Source: Beta vulgaris subsp. vulgaris (taxonomy: Eukaryota > Streptophyta > Magnoliopsida > Caryophyllales > Amaranthaceae). From it: DNA of 64,000 nt. The translations under genes were made by a program, and so were the position numbers. The notes under the pieces are model-generated. The model saw nothing but the letters and a program-made list of their open reading frames with translations. It had not been told where the DNA came from and searched no databases. Every line of letters starts with the position of its first letter. Positions within the stretch are counted from its first letter, which is position 1. The stretch is from NCBI RefSeq assembly GCF_026745355.1, contig NC_079202.1:40047822-40111821 (forward strand), written 5' to 3'. Positions 43,201 to 55,937 of the stretch are shown here, in pieces.

Positions 43201-46200
43201 TTCTTTCGTTGTATCAGATATTATTATCAGCACATGGCCCTCAACCTTCACAACCATACCAGTTGCACCTTCATGAGAGCCAGAAATAACCTTGACATGA
43301 TTCCCGGGTTCAAAATACTTGCAGAGATCTTTTTCATTTATAGCAAGTGTTTTCTGCAAAAGCATGCGATCATATACGATATGTGGACAGCAAAAGATAT
43401 TCAAGATTACTGAAGCAAGTTAGAGTAGGTACCGGAAGGCCCTTCTCATTTGGTCTTATGTGAACATTTCCATCCTCAACTTTCTCAACCCATCCCCTTA
43501 AATTTTTCAAATCTCCCTTTACAATAATAACAGCATCACCCTTCATAAAATGCCCTTTCTTTCTATTCGCAAATAATGTTGATAAACTGCCAATGTCACC
43601 ATCACCTTCATTAGGTGTTCGAAATTTCTCCAGCTCATCAAAAGTGGGCTGTATGTTCTGAGTACTGATTGATTTTATGGATACAGTTTTAATTAAGAAT
43701 CCATCCTTGAACATCATCCCATTAATGTTTTCATAGTAGTCTCCTGTCATTTGGTCTTTTCTTCGCTCAACACGGATGTGCAGTTCCCTAGGAATACAAC
43801 CCAAGAGTGACACATTGTCAAAACCCTATAAAGAGGGAAAAGCCAACTACATCAGCGGAAAGAAAGGGAGAGAAGCGGTAGTATTAATACCTTGCTTCCT
43901 CTATATTCATAAATCGTGGCGGCGGAACAAAAGCTTTTTTCTTAGCGACATCTCTACCCTCCTGAAAGTGAAACAGTAAGCAACTAAGCAAAGTACCCTT
44001 TAACAAGTAAATCAAAAGAACAAAATGGACCAAATTACATGAGACAGTTAATCCCCTAACATCTAAAGACCATCGAATTCTCCAATATACATATCAAAAG
44101 GAGAGATAATGCTTTGCTGCTACATTATGCTATCCTGCTACATCCAATTAATACTCTCAACTCTATAGATAAACTGCTTAAAACCTTACATACCAGCTTA
44201 TTTGCAAGAGCTTGTAAATCTATTCTTGGAATCAACTTCACTGTAACTCTTTGTCGCACATTGTCTACATCCAATACCTACAGAAAGACAAGATCAAGTT
44301 CTCAGATAAGAAGCAACCAGATCATGCAATTCAAAAGGTAAGTACACTATACCTTTGCAAGATCTCCTTTATAAGTCCCAAGTTTCATCCTCACCCAGGT
44401 ATCCCTGGAAAGATCAATTGCTTTACTTTCAACAGAGAGAACATCAGTCATTTCTTTGATTGGGACAAGTGTTATTTTGCTTGGAAATATGTTGCGCATA
44501 CCCTTGATGGCCTGAAGCAGTAATAATATTCAAATCAGAAACAATAAAAGAGATAAATCATACTAGTACAAGGTGAGTGTATTACTGCGCACCTCCCTAA
44601 CATGGGCTTCTTTGTCAGCCTCAATGTATATATAATTTTTCAGGTGATCAAGAGCTACAGCAGCACGAATTTGCAACTCAGATCCTTTATCAATAACCTT
44701 TTGCATGAGACACACAGCTACCTCCCTTTCACGGCCAATCTGACATAAATCAAACATATGAAAACAAACAATGATAATACCATACAGGCATGAATGGTCA
44801 AATCAATTAAGATAATCCTACCGCACATTTCACCATCCATAGCTTGGGATCCCTAACAGATGGCAAAAGGGCCTGCTGCTCCACCTCTGTGGTCTCTTCA
44901 TCATACTCCGCCTGACTTGACCGAGCATACCTTTCCTGTATTCTCCTCTCAAGATCTTCAACATCTTCTTCCTGCTCCTCTCTTGGAAGCAAGGGTCGCC
45001 GATGCATCCTTCTCTCATCTTCCGCAATATCTGCTGTATTGTCTACAATGAAATCTGCACAGCAAGTTAAGACGAATAAGCACCACAAATATTGCTCACT
45101 AAGCAAGAAAATTAAGAAAAAACAAAAGGGAGATCCTGGAAAGCTTAGACAACGGAAAACATATAAACATGCGGCAAAGACATAAGAACATCTGTAAACT
45201 TGGAGAGGCATTAGCTACATAACATGACAGACTGACACATTATAAATGGCACTCAGTTGTTGTAGTGATCTGTGAAGGAAATGCACATGAGTGCATACAG
45301 TTTCAAGTGTGCTAATTGTAAAAAAAAAAACGCAACTCCACACATACAAATGAGTACTGTACAGGAGCAATTAGAGAATGTGCACCGATGGATGATGGTA
45401 ACTAGCATCAAGCAATGACAACTTAGACAAGCTTAATTACAAGGGAATATTTTTCATGGGCAGTTTATTGCATTAAAGAGGGATTACATAAAGCATCGAG
45501 ACTACCAGATTTTTCCAAAATGAGAAAAAGGAAAGCATTAAACTGGTGATGGAGAAAAGGATAGCTTAAGGAAATCCAATGACCAAGTGAGCCAGTGTCT
45601 AAGGGGGCCAATTTTTTTTTGTTGATTCCCAGATCCAGTTTTCAATCCCTAAACTTTCAACGTTATATGTTGTGGCTCCAAAGACTTGATGAAGCCTCAA
45701 ATAGGTATACATGTTGACTTAAGGATAGTTTGTTTACTTTGTAAGTGCTTCGCTATGAATGAAACAAGTAAGGAACACCATAAGTCACTCGCCAAAATGT
45801 GTAAACTTCATGTGTGCTCTGCTCATTAATTCACTACTTGAATTTTTTTTCAAACAAAAAATCGTTTCCCAAAAGAAAATCTTCATGCTTGGTCCACTTA
45901 ATCTTCATCCTATCAATTTCATACTTGGCATCTTCTATAATGTTCTCCTGAGTTCAGAGTCTTCTAAAAGATGACTAGTGCGGTCTAGCACATATTCCAT
46001 ATCAACAGCCTATAGATCAAATAAGATTACTAATAGGTCAATCTGGCAGCCCATGTCACTAAGTTGAGCGTAGGATACTCATAGCTATCTCGGGTAAATA
46101 GATCATCTTATGATACATTGCCTCTAAACCTAAAAGAGACTGAACAGCTTTGTCACTGAACTAAAGGCACATAATCATACAGGTGGGTAATCTCGCTATC

Positions 46201-47079
46201 AACAAAAACCAAGGCCCCGACTCCTTTCTTTCTGTAAAACCGTCCCTAATACAATCACCCAAAAAGTCATCATCAACCCATAAATCACAAGCAAATGAAC
46301 CATCTCAACCACGCTTCATTAGAATGTATTCTCACAATATACAAACTTCATGCATACAATTGCAACTTCTCAAGCTCAGGGCAGGCAAACATTGCCATTC
46401 TGATCGAATACACACCCGAACCAACCTCGTTTATGAGACAACCGAACTGCCAAAATCACTACTACCTAAGTACAGTATACTACACTATTCCACAACATAG
46501 CAAAGATAAGATTCAAAAACCTAACTCATAAATCCTAAGCACCAATAATTTGTACATCAAGTGGCAGTTTCATAAATAAATGTTACTAATTTTAACTCAT
46601 AAGGTGTTATTTTATTTTTTGTATATTTTACCCCTATGACTCGATATCAGTAATGTCAAAGTCTGTACATCTCCGAGATAAATCGGCACATTCTCACAAA
46701 AACTCGATTCACACAGCAGAAATAAATTTAAAAAAAAAAGTGAATTACCATCTTCTCCGTCCTCCTCTTCTTCATCATCATCTTCAGCTTCCGCCGCAAT
46801 ATCATCAATAAAACCACCACCACGATTCTTCTTACGTTTGCGCGCAGCGCCGTACAATTCATCGTCGTCTTCTTCTTCGTCATCTTCTTCCGCAACATCG
46901 TCGATAAACTCCGATCTCCGACGCTTTTTTGGGCCGCCTTTAACTCCACCTCCGCCGCCGCCATAGTCGTCATCATCTTCTTCATCTTCAGGTTCTTCTT
47001 CGTAGAGATCTTCGCCATACTCATCACCGTCTTCTGGCTCTAAATCTTCGTCGTCTTCGTAGTCGTCTCTTCTCGACAT
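37271..47079 (-). CDS. SPT5: Transcription elongation factor SPT5 homolog
   Basis: Twenty-two exons (47079-46749, 45054-44822, 44739-44593, 44511-44353, 44277-44194, 43961-43891, 43787-43433, 43353-43198, 42997-42900, 42789-42741, 42664-42512, 42403-42260, 41204-41120, 41028-40870, 40789-40741, 40665-40571, 40468-40390, 40102-40048, 39965-39872, 39791-39660, 37914-37814, 37516-37271) give 1024 residues in frame. SPT5 pairs with SPT4 (DSIF) to control RNA polymerase II pausing and elongation in the nucleus. Order: acidic N-terminus with basic KKRRR (1-110); NGN domain (about 180-265); KOW modules near 271-298, 425-455 (FMKGDAVIIVKGDLKN), 471-500 (YFEPGNHVKVISGSHEG), 595-650 and 700-730; a C-terminal region rich in TPM/TPGGQPMTP repeats (757-910); and a last KOW (GGAQRGFTGKLIGVDGSDGI). 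Length is close to Arabidopsis SPT5-2. One intron is GC-AG. Confidence 0.96.
38605..38914. mobile_element. Tourist-like MITE in SPT5 intron 20, 310 bp
   Basis: It starts GGGGGTGTTTGGTTCATATA and ends with the near-inverse CATATGAAGCAACAACTCCC. TAA flanks it at 38602-38604 and 38915-38917. The interior has the GGTATGGGTTT blocks shared with the relic at 25940-26226. The host intron is 1745 bp, the longest of the gene. Confidence 0.82.
40790..40869 (-). other. GC-AG intron of SPT5 (between exons 14 and 15)
   Basis: The only frame-preserving junction reads ACAG|GCAAGT at the donor and TTTTTCCAG|TTGAAC at the acceptor, giving EVTVERSHISDN, which matches SPT5 proteins. GCAAGT with an upstream AG is the usual form of GC donors. 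Confidence 0.82.
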
Positions 47080-47141
47080 GATTGGAATTGCGAGATCAAG
47101 GAGAAATTGAAGGTGAAATTAGGGATTTGGGGTTGGAATTT

Positions 47142-47150
47142 TTAGGGTTT
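47142..47150 (-). promoter_or_regulatory. Telo-box in the SPT5 leader/promoter
   Basis: AAACCCTAA on the minus strand, 63 bp upstream of the SPT5 ATG. Telo-boxes mark many plant genes of the transcription and translation machinery. Confidence 0.4.
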
Positions 47151-47522
47151 TCAAAGAAATGAAAGCCCTAAATGGAGGAGAGAGAAAAGAGGGAAAATGG
47201 ACAAAGAAGTGGGTATTAAATCTTGGTTTGGATGAGTGATGAGTAGGTGGGACCCACTCAGATGGATACGGGTCGGAGTTTGCCGATTTGGGTTGTTCGA
47301 TTTGGCGGTGCGGTTTCAAAGTGTGAGGGCCGAGTGCCGAGGGGGGAATTTGGGAAAACTCTTTATTTCAAAATTTATACCGTGCTGCAGCGTTTGATGG
47401 CACGGGGACATCGTTTAAAAGGTAGACATGTTGGGTATTCATATTACAACGCCAAGAACATTTGCCGAGAACGAGAAGGTGCCGTGACTCTAGGTGGTGG
47501 TCACCACTCACGCCTCGGGTGG

Positions 47523-48016
47523 TTTTTTTTTTTTGAAAGAGAGTTTTATTAATTGAAAGCCAAACGGCATCTACAATAGGTATAAAGTAAAACAAGATAC
47601 AATTAAACAAGACTAAATCAAATTCGTCTTCGAAGAAACTACAATGAACCAGATCGAACAATACAGCACAACCCCCTTGTATTTGCTGAATCAAGCAGCT
47701 ATTGATGAGGAAGTCTATCATTCTGATATAGTTTGGGAAGAACATTCTTGATCGAGTCAGGTTGACCGCATCCGAGATTCTAATACCTTCATGTTGAGTC
47801 TCGAACTTCAACCAATGAGAATAATGTCTCATACCTAAAAATAAAAGAACCATACTCACAACTCCCATAGGGGAGAAGGAGATTTCCAAAACAGAAACTA
47901 AAAACCCCATAACAGGGTTTGAGAAAATCTCATAAAGAGAGACTAATTTATTGAAGAAAACAAGAAAATGAACTAAAAACTGAAAATAAAAAGGAGGAAA
48001 GGGGCTTACCATTGAT
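47523..48016 (-). mobile_element. Poly(A) retroposon (LINE-like 3' end or retrocopy), 494 bp
   Basis: On the minus strand it ends GCCGTTTGGCTTTCAATTAA, then an AATAAA-like signal and a poly(A) run. The flanks GCCTCGGGTGG (47512-47522) and GCCTCGGGGTGG (48017-48028) look like a TSD with one indel. The body is open for most of its length (FFNKLVSLYEIFSNPVMGF and on), but no reverse transcriptase or known domain can be seen. It could be a 5'-truncated LINE or a retroposed transcript. It lies 0.44 kb upstream of the SPT5 start. Confidence 0.62.
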
Positions 48017-48506
48017 GCCTCGGGGTGGTTGATGAGTCTCGAAATATCTACATTTTGTTCTTTTTGAAAGTTTGGCCATGTTTGATAAATGGCTTTGATA
48101 TGAGATCAAGCATCATTTCTATATTTAATTTGCTTTGTTAAGATTGTTACATGAGTTTTACTTTACTCTTAAAGTAAAGGTTTTACATGTAACCAAAAAT
48201 ATGTCTTTTATTGTTATTATTAGTTAAGTTAGTTAATTAAAGTAGTTCGTTTTAACTAAGGGTCGAAAAATTCAGTTGTAATTCATTTACTTAAGCTCCA
48301 AGTTGTCATGAGTTGTAATAAGGGAAGACTTAGGCGTGTGGTTTTGTAAGATTTTATGGAAAGTTTTGCAAAGCTTTCCTAAATCAAGTGTTTCCTTAAA
48401 AACTAGCTAGATTCTAGGCTTTAATTTAGGGGAAACATTCCTTATTTCTTACTTAGAAAAATTCGGTCATGTGACGTACTTCGAGAACGTGTTTGGATCC
48501 TCTAGA

Positions 48507-49527
48507 CACTAGTGGAAAAATGAAGAAGAGCTGCGCTGAAAAAGGCTTGTAGGGCTGCGCTTTTTGACAGCAGCCCTTCACATTTTACCTAAAAAGCGCA
48601 GCCCTTCCTACCAAAAAAAAAAAAAATTTTTTTTTCGACATTTTTTTTTACTCATAATCTCACATTTTCTGAAATTAAACAGAAGAGAAGAGAAACGAAA
48701 CGAGAATGAAGATACTAAACCCAAAACAAAAAAAAACGAAACGAAAATGAAAAAAAGGAACAAAAACTAGTATAGAGAAGAGAAGAAATTATAGATCTGA
48801 AAATACAAGAACATTAATCAAAACAAAGATGAAAATACAAGAACATTAATCAAAACAAAGAGAAGTATACAAGAACATTAATCAAAACAAAGAGAAGTAT
48901 ACAAGAACATTAAATCAAAACAAAGAGAAATATACAAGAACATTAATCAAAACAAAGAGAAGTATACAAGACCTATGGATCTGAAAATACAAGAACTACC
49001 TCCAAACATTAACCTAATAATGTTTAAATACATAAAACAAAACCCTAATACATAATTAAGGAAAAAAAAAAATTCGGAAAAACTTAAAATGGCTATTTGG
49101 AGGCTTAAACGAACTCGGATGGCTTAAAAAGCCTAAACATCACAGCATAGCAGTGAGTTTGACTCGTTGGCTCGTTCCGCTTCCGAAAAGGTATCACAAT
49201 AGGCAATCGGACTCTGTCGGCATGATTCGTGCAAATCATTTCAGCGTTTTTGTCGCAACATTTCTGGGAGTTTTTGAGAGGATGAGAGAGAAGGAGGAAA
49301 AGGAATAATGAGGGACGTGAGAGAGGAGAGAGAAGAATGAGGGATATATTTGACGAATTCCGCTTAATATTTGAAGCCCGTGAACTTTTTTATTTCAAAT
49401 TTCAGCCCTTCTTACCTACAGAAGGGCTGCGCTTTTTTAAAAAAGCGCAGCCCTTCACTAGTAGGGTTGCGCTTTTAGGAAAAGCGCAGCCCTTCCTGCG
49501 CAGCCCTTTCTGTTTTTTCCCCTAGTG
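48507..49527. mobile_element. Non-autonomous CACTA element, 1021 bp
   Basis: The ends are CACTAGTGGAAAAA and TTTTTTCCCCTAGTG with the 3-bp TSD AGA (48504-48506 and 49528-49530). Subterminal copies of AGGGCTGCGCTTTT in both orientations occur at each end. The interior has a 32-bp tandem repeat. No transposase. Confidence 0.87.
48803..48968. repeat. 32-bp tandem repeat, five copies
   Basis: Unit ACAAGAACATTAATCAAAAC plus AAAGAGAAGTAT, with near-identical copies, inside the CACTA element. Confidence 0.92.
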
Positions 49528-49530
49528 AGA

Positions 49531-51992
49531 GTTCTAAAATAATTCTACAAATTAGAGTTTGAGCAATATCAACGATTGAATAAAAAATCACTGGCTCATA
49601 TATTATCTTTTCGAAATCCCCCCTATGTTTTCTCATCAAAATCTAACCCTTAATTTTTCCCTTTCCACCAATATGAGCCCTTTATATTGAAATATATGGT
49701 TTAGATACAACTCTATCATGTAAAGTTGTATTAAAACTCCAGAGGATCCGAACTCTTGGTAACAAGGTTTTCTTGCCTCTTCTACTATAAATAAGGGACG
49801 TCTATCCTCCTAAAGAGGTAGATTGATTTTGAGAAAAACTGATGTATATGTTTTGCATATGTTAAGCACAAGCTAACACTAGGTTTCTAAGTAGTAAACC
49901 TAAACAAACAACCGAGGCTTGTTTGTCCATACTCTTAACCGCGACTTAAGAGTAATATCCATATAATTTCATTGTTGTTCGTCCACAAAAATCATAAAAC
50001 ACAAAAAGAGTTCGAAAATTGCCACGAAAATTACATCATACTTTCTCATTGATTTTTGGCCTTTCAATTTGGTCAAACAGCCAAAAAAAGTGTTTAGTTA
50101 TTCGTTTTTTGGTTGGCTGAAAAGCTGGCTTTTAAGCTAAAATGAAAATTTTGTTTGTAGTTGTTTTTTTGGATTTGCTTTTGGCTTGTTGGCCCACAAA
50201 CACTGTGATAAACAGCCACACCACACCTAATTTTACCAAACACTTTTGCAAACAACTTGGTTAAACAGACAACTTAAAAAGCCAATACATATAGTCAATG
50301 ATTCCAGACAATGAAATAAGTGAACTAAACTAGCCAACAGCCAGCCAACAACCAACAACAGATTGTCAAACAACCCCTTTATCTTTCTTTTTTCATACAG
50401 TAAATTACTTTTCTTTATTGTCTTTATTCATTCTATATAATAATATTATGCATTATCTCTTTAGTTTAGATATTCGATTTTCATCTATAGCATAAGACAT
50501 AAGCCTCAACATGTTTGAGATAGCCTAAGTAGACAAAATGGAAAATTAAGATGTTTATAGATGATTTGTTACAAAAATTTATATACATCTAAAGGTATGT
50601 AATACCGAACAATGATTGATGCACCAAATTTGGACTGAGAAAAAAATATGAATAACAACATAAAAAGAAAACACAAAATATTAAAATAGGCGGTCAAATT
50701 TTAACATAAAATTAGACAAAACTCAATCCTACATTCTTCTAATATAAGCTCATTTCATCTCACTTTAACCAAATACTATCCCTAATATATCGCACCAACC
50801 TGGTCGTCCCTTCTCTTCTCATATCTTTGTTTCCCTTTTGACTATCGCACTACAAATTCTGATATATAACCCGCAATCTTAGTAAATGGATTAAAATAGT
50901 CACTAAATTGACTAAAAAAATGTGATTCTTGAATGTCTTATAGTGGTCACATAGTAGATTAAACTAGTCATTAGAAATATGGTCCGCTTTCTTCTTAATA
51001 TTGTGTTTGGACCGTTGCCTGATTTCAGATTAAAAGTAGGCAACCTCTTGACCATCCGAGGATAAATTGAAATACTACAACAATGAATATGTTATAATAA
51101 TAAAACTACAAAATTTTCTTATAGTTTTCCTTGTTTCTCCATAGGAAAAACAAGTTACTAAATCAAGAATCATGATCATGGAAGGCTTGAGTCACTCGGT
51201 TGTTTTGGGATGGTGATTTCGTACTTTATTTCATTTTTAATTTTGTACTTTATTTCATTTTTCGTCTATATTATATAAATATCTTTTAGGATGTAATATT
51301 TTTCCTATGAAGTTAAAGCTATTTCAAGCAATTGGAATTTGGAATTTTTAAAAAATAAATTTTGTATAGCTAATTAAAAATCATACAAAATAGTTGTGAT
51401 CTTTCAAAAAAAAAATACAAAATTGTTGTGAAGAACTGATTTCGTCCAGTACCACATAAGCTTGTTCTTTCAACAAAGATCAAACTAAACTCATTTAGAT
51501 AAAACTAAAAACATAAACTTTAAATTAAATGTCAGTATCTTTCCAAAAACATAAAAATGATTATGTTCATATGTAGTTTATAATTTTTTTCATTTTCACA
51601 AAATCGTTCGTACAAATCACTAAATTTCAGAAAATTGATTTTCTCTTCAGTTAATAAAATAAATAAAAAGGAGTCTTTGAAAAGTCCAATTTAAGTGAAA
51701 ATTTTTGGTCTAGTCCTGCAATATGTATAAAATATTCATACCAAAATTCATTTCAAACCAAATTCAATAAGTTAGGTTTCAAAGAACAAATTAGATAAAG
51801 GTCCTGTTTGACCGATTCTAGTAAAAAAAATCACCATAATTTTAGATGTCACTAAAAGCTTGTGAAATTTTGACACAACATAAAAAGCTCACTGAACTAT
51901 CCATAGGTGTATCACATGTTCAATTGCACGTTCTGTACAACAAGTTATGAATTTATAAGTCATTATAAGAACAAAAGTGCAATCTGTAAAAT
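49531..51992. other. Long AT-rich stretch without a gene
   Basis: No ORF with family resemblance. About 50080-50380 looks like a decayed hAT-type MITE (GGTCAAACAGCC at one end, TTGTCAAACAACC at the other), but no TSD is clear. Confidence 0.5.
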
Positions 51993-51995
51993 GAA

Positions 51996-54900
51996 CACTA
52001 GTAGAAAAAACCTTATCCGTCACTTAGTAACTGATGCGATTTTTACAAAACCGCACTAGAAAATCAAATAAAAAAATGGGAAGGAAAGCTAGGAGAAAAA
52101 TCTGATGCGGTTCTCTTGTAAACCGCATCAGATTAAAAAACTGATGCAGTTTTATTGAAAACTGATGTGGTTTTATTGACATCTGATGCGGTTCCTAGGA
52201 TCGCATCAAATTTTCTCATTTTGATTAAAAAAAAATGGAAACTCGTGGCCCAGTATAATCCCAACCCATTTCTTTCCCTTATAATCTGTAATCCCCCACA
52301 ATTTTAAAGAATTTTTATAAATATATTCAGGTATTTATATAGTTATATTTAAATCCCAATGAGTTTGGAAAATGATTTGACTATTTTAAAAGGGTTGACT
52401 ATTTTAAAAGTCAAATGAAATTATTTTTCATAGCTTAATAAAATTAGAAATATTTTAATCAAGCATGTTTTATTAAAGGTTTTGAATATGAAAGTATATT
52501 GAAAAAGAAGTTTAATGGGATCGAAAATCCTAAAAGGATATAAAGGGAAAGAGTCATGTTGATGACTAAAGTCTTAAATTGTCCATCTTATTAGTCATCA
52601 AGTTTCATTAAACATTATCTCTTTTCCTAAGCCCATAAAGGGAAGCCTTTACATAAATATCCTAAAACCCAATTATTTCACCCTACACAATTATTTTTCT
52701 CAAAAATCACGTCATTCTCTCTCTCTTCTTCCTTCGACCTTTTCTCTCTCCTTCTTGTGCGCCGTTCTCGGTTCTCTCTCAAAAAAACTCGTTTCTTCTT
52801 CTTCAAGTAACGTTTCTTATTCAACAAGATCAAACGCCACAAATCTCTCTCAAAAATTGAAAGTTGCTGCTGCTGTGTGCTGCCGTGTGATGTTGCTGGC
52901 CGGCTCTACTTTTCCTCCATTGTTGTCGGTTGTTTTCTTTCTTCCTTCCTAAGATTCCATTAAAAGACTAGGTTTTTATGTTATTTTATTATTATTTATC
53001 ATGTTTACTAATTAAATTACTGTTTCTTTATATTATATATTTCGGCTATCATAGTTTATATTATAACAAATTTCAGATTTATTATATTGAGTTTATTTTT
53101 AGTTTTAATCATGGAAATAAGAGTTTTTAGGGTTTTTATTTGCTAGAAACTAAAGAAATATATTGACCATGAGATTTGTTTAGTACGTAATTTTAAATAC
53201 GTTGTACATATTTTCAGAAGAGTTATTAGATTTTAAAAGTGCTGTAATTTCAGAAAAGAAGTATTTATGGAGTTTTAAGGATTTTTAACTGCTAGAATAG
53301 TAGTACTTTACTAGGAATTAAAAATAACTTAAGTTTGACACTTAAAAACGATTTTAAAACGTGTTTTTAAGGGGTTTTAATCTATTTAAACTGCTGTAAT
53401 TTTTGGTTCAAGTTATTAATTTTAGTTACTTTATTTTCTAGGCGGAGAATACGTTGTAGGAGACTTTTAACGATTTAAAGTGTGCCTACAAGCTAGTATA
53501 TACGAGGTAGCATACATTATTTACGTGCTACGTGGCTTAGTAACATGTTTAAGGAAGGTTTAAATTTTTAGTATCATGTATAGGAACCTGATTGTTCATA
53601 TATGTGATTTCTGGAGTTATTTTACATGTTATATGCCTGTGTGCAACATGTGATCTAGAATTGATGATGATTATCAAATTATAATGTTTGTATGGAATGA
53701 TTGATGCAAGCATGTTAAGTTAGTTTATTTATTAATTCATATAAGAATTAGTGTATGTTAAAGTGAATCATATTCTTGAGAAGTATCATTTTATTATCTT
53801 ATGAGGGCCGTGGACCTTATTTGGTAAGTTACAAGTTATACCTATATAAAGGTAAGTTTATTGTTGGCTAGGTTCAACAAGTAAGTGAGTAAGTAAAGAA
53901 TAAAAAGGAATTAAGTAGTCTTGGATTGTAAGTTGTGATCACTTGTTAATCCAAAGATAAAAGAAGTTCTGTTATGACTGTTTGATTTTAATTATGTGTT
54001 ACTTGTCTGTGTGTGTCAACACAAGTAATAAGATGTAATTAACGTAAAGTGTAGCGAGAATAAGTTATAGACTTTAGACTTGTGCACATCTAGAGTTGGA
54101 CATAAGGGTTGGGGTTATGGTGAGCGTGCCATATCTTTTCTAGGAATGGATTAATCACCATCCCTCTTTTATTTCAAAGGTTCCTCGATATCGCAGGTCA
54201 CTCTAAAATGCGGAGTCGCGCCCGCATATCACATTAGTAGGCAAGACAACTCGTCCCAATAACTATTCCATTTAAGTATTAAAAAGATGTTTTAAGTTTA
54301 GTTCAGTAAAAGTTGTCTGCAGTTTATTATATGATTATTTATTATTTATTCCTATACGTTATTGTTTAGTATCATGTTTAGGAATATTTATATTTGATAT
54401 GTAGTACTCAGCTTTGCTGATTACGTGCTTTATTTGTGTGTGTGATCATGGCATTGCCTTATTGATCCTGTGATGATCCTTCTGGTGAGCAGAGTCGATA
54501 TTGCATTGACATTACAGGTTCGCAGATGTGCATCACATTGGGAATCTGGAGTGGAGAGACTATATATATATCTAGCGTAGTTTAAGTTCTGTTTTCGTAG
54601 GAACATCTTTATTTCAGGTTGTGGTTTATTTAAGTTGGTGTGTTTAAGTTTCAAACACTTGTCATTTGTTTAGTAAGTTTTAATAAAGTTGGTTTTTAGT
54701 AAATTGTTTTCCACTGCAAAATTCTGAATAAGCCGATACGTTACCACACGGGCGATAATGCCTGGGTAATTCTCTAAGTTTTATATTATAAAGTCATTTC
54801 TGAAAAGAGAGAATTATCGGGGTGTTACATAATCCCAACCCATTTCCCTTATGTGCCCTCTCTCTCTCCTCACTCAACCCTACTCTATCCCCCCTCTCAA

Positions 54901-55934
54901 ACCCACGCACGGGTAGAAAAAACCCTCCCCCCATAAAACCTTAACCCTAACTCCTTCCCCCCCCATCCATCTCTGACTCTCCTTTTCCCCCTCGTCTCTC
55001 TCAAACCCTAACCCGCCGTCCTCTCTCATCATCCGTCGTCATTCTTCATCGTTAAATGAACTAAAGGATCTTCAGCACCATCATCTTCAACAACCTCTTC
55101 ATCGTCGCATCGTCGCACGCGTCTCTCATCCCTCGTCGTTCATCTTTCAACAGATTTCAGATCTTTTCATGGTGTTGTTCATCTTTTCGTGCCGCCGTGC
55201 TCATAGATCGAAAATTTCCGATCTTATTTCACAACACTAGTTCATCATCTCTCGTTCATAATTTCATGTATGGGTTTAACTTCGTTGATTTTGTTTCGTT
55301 TAGCTTAGTTTTAAGTTTGTAATTTCATTTCTGAATTTTTATTTTCATTGTTATTTTAAGGTTTTTTCTAGATTTGGATTTCACTTTATTTTTATTTCTA
55401 AATTTTCGTATTTTGTTCGATTTTTTCGTTATATTCTTGAATCCTGTTCTCGGTTGATTTTTTAAAAAATTTTATGTAAAATTTTCGTTTTTCTAATTTT
55501 GATGTATAATTATTGTTGTATAATTGTTTGTTATCTCAGTTTACTGTAATGTATTCTTTTTTCTAATTCTATGTAAATATAATAATATATCAATATATGT
55601 TTTTCTTTCGTTGATTTTTTATATTAAGTTTGCTCATTTGGTTTTTAATTTTCAACGTTGCTTTGGTTGGATTAGTTGGATGCAGAGTTGCAGACTTGGA
55701 ACTGCATACAAAGTACTGTCAACAGTGCTTTGTATGCAGTTTTTTTTTTAATATTCAAAGTTATTAAACTGATGTGGTCATGTCAAGAACCGCATCAATT
55801 AAGTCAGTTATTTGATGCAGTTGTGGACCGGATCAATTAATTTGTATAATATGTTGTGGCCCATTTGATGCGAACCAAATCCGCATCAGTAAGCCCAATT
55901 TTGACCGCATCAAATGAGCTTTTTTCCACTAGTG
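51996..55934. mobile_element. CACTA element, 3939 bp including a nested solo LTR
   Basis: The ends are CACTAGTAGAAAAAA and TTTTTTCCACTAGTG with TSD GAA (51993-51995 and 55935-55937). Subterminal motifs CTGATGCGGTT and AACCGCATCAG occur many times in both orientations within 300 bp of each end. Without the LTR at 52287-54829 the element is about 1.4 kb and non-coding, so non-autonomous. The pyrimidine-rich stretch at 54850-55060 belongs to the CACTA body. Confidence 0.87.
52287..54829. mobile_element. Solo LTR, about 2.5 kb, Ty3/Gypsy Tekay-like
   Basis: It begins TGTAATCCCCCACA and ends GAATTATCGGGGTGTTACA, so the ends mirror each other (TGTAA..CCCC). A 5-bp TSD TAATC lies at 52282-52286 and 54830-54834. 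No primer site, polypurine tract or coding domain is inside, so this is a solo LTR. Long LTRs ending GGGGTGTTACA are typical of Tekay/Del chromoviruses. A possible TATA (ACATAAATATCC) is near 52650. Confidence 0.77.
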
Positions 55935-55937
55935 GAA

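Noticed and set aside
52755..52952. 65-codon Ser-rich ORF
   Set aside because: It lies in the solo LTR leader region, with no family resemblance.
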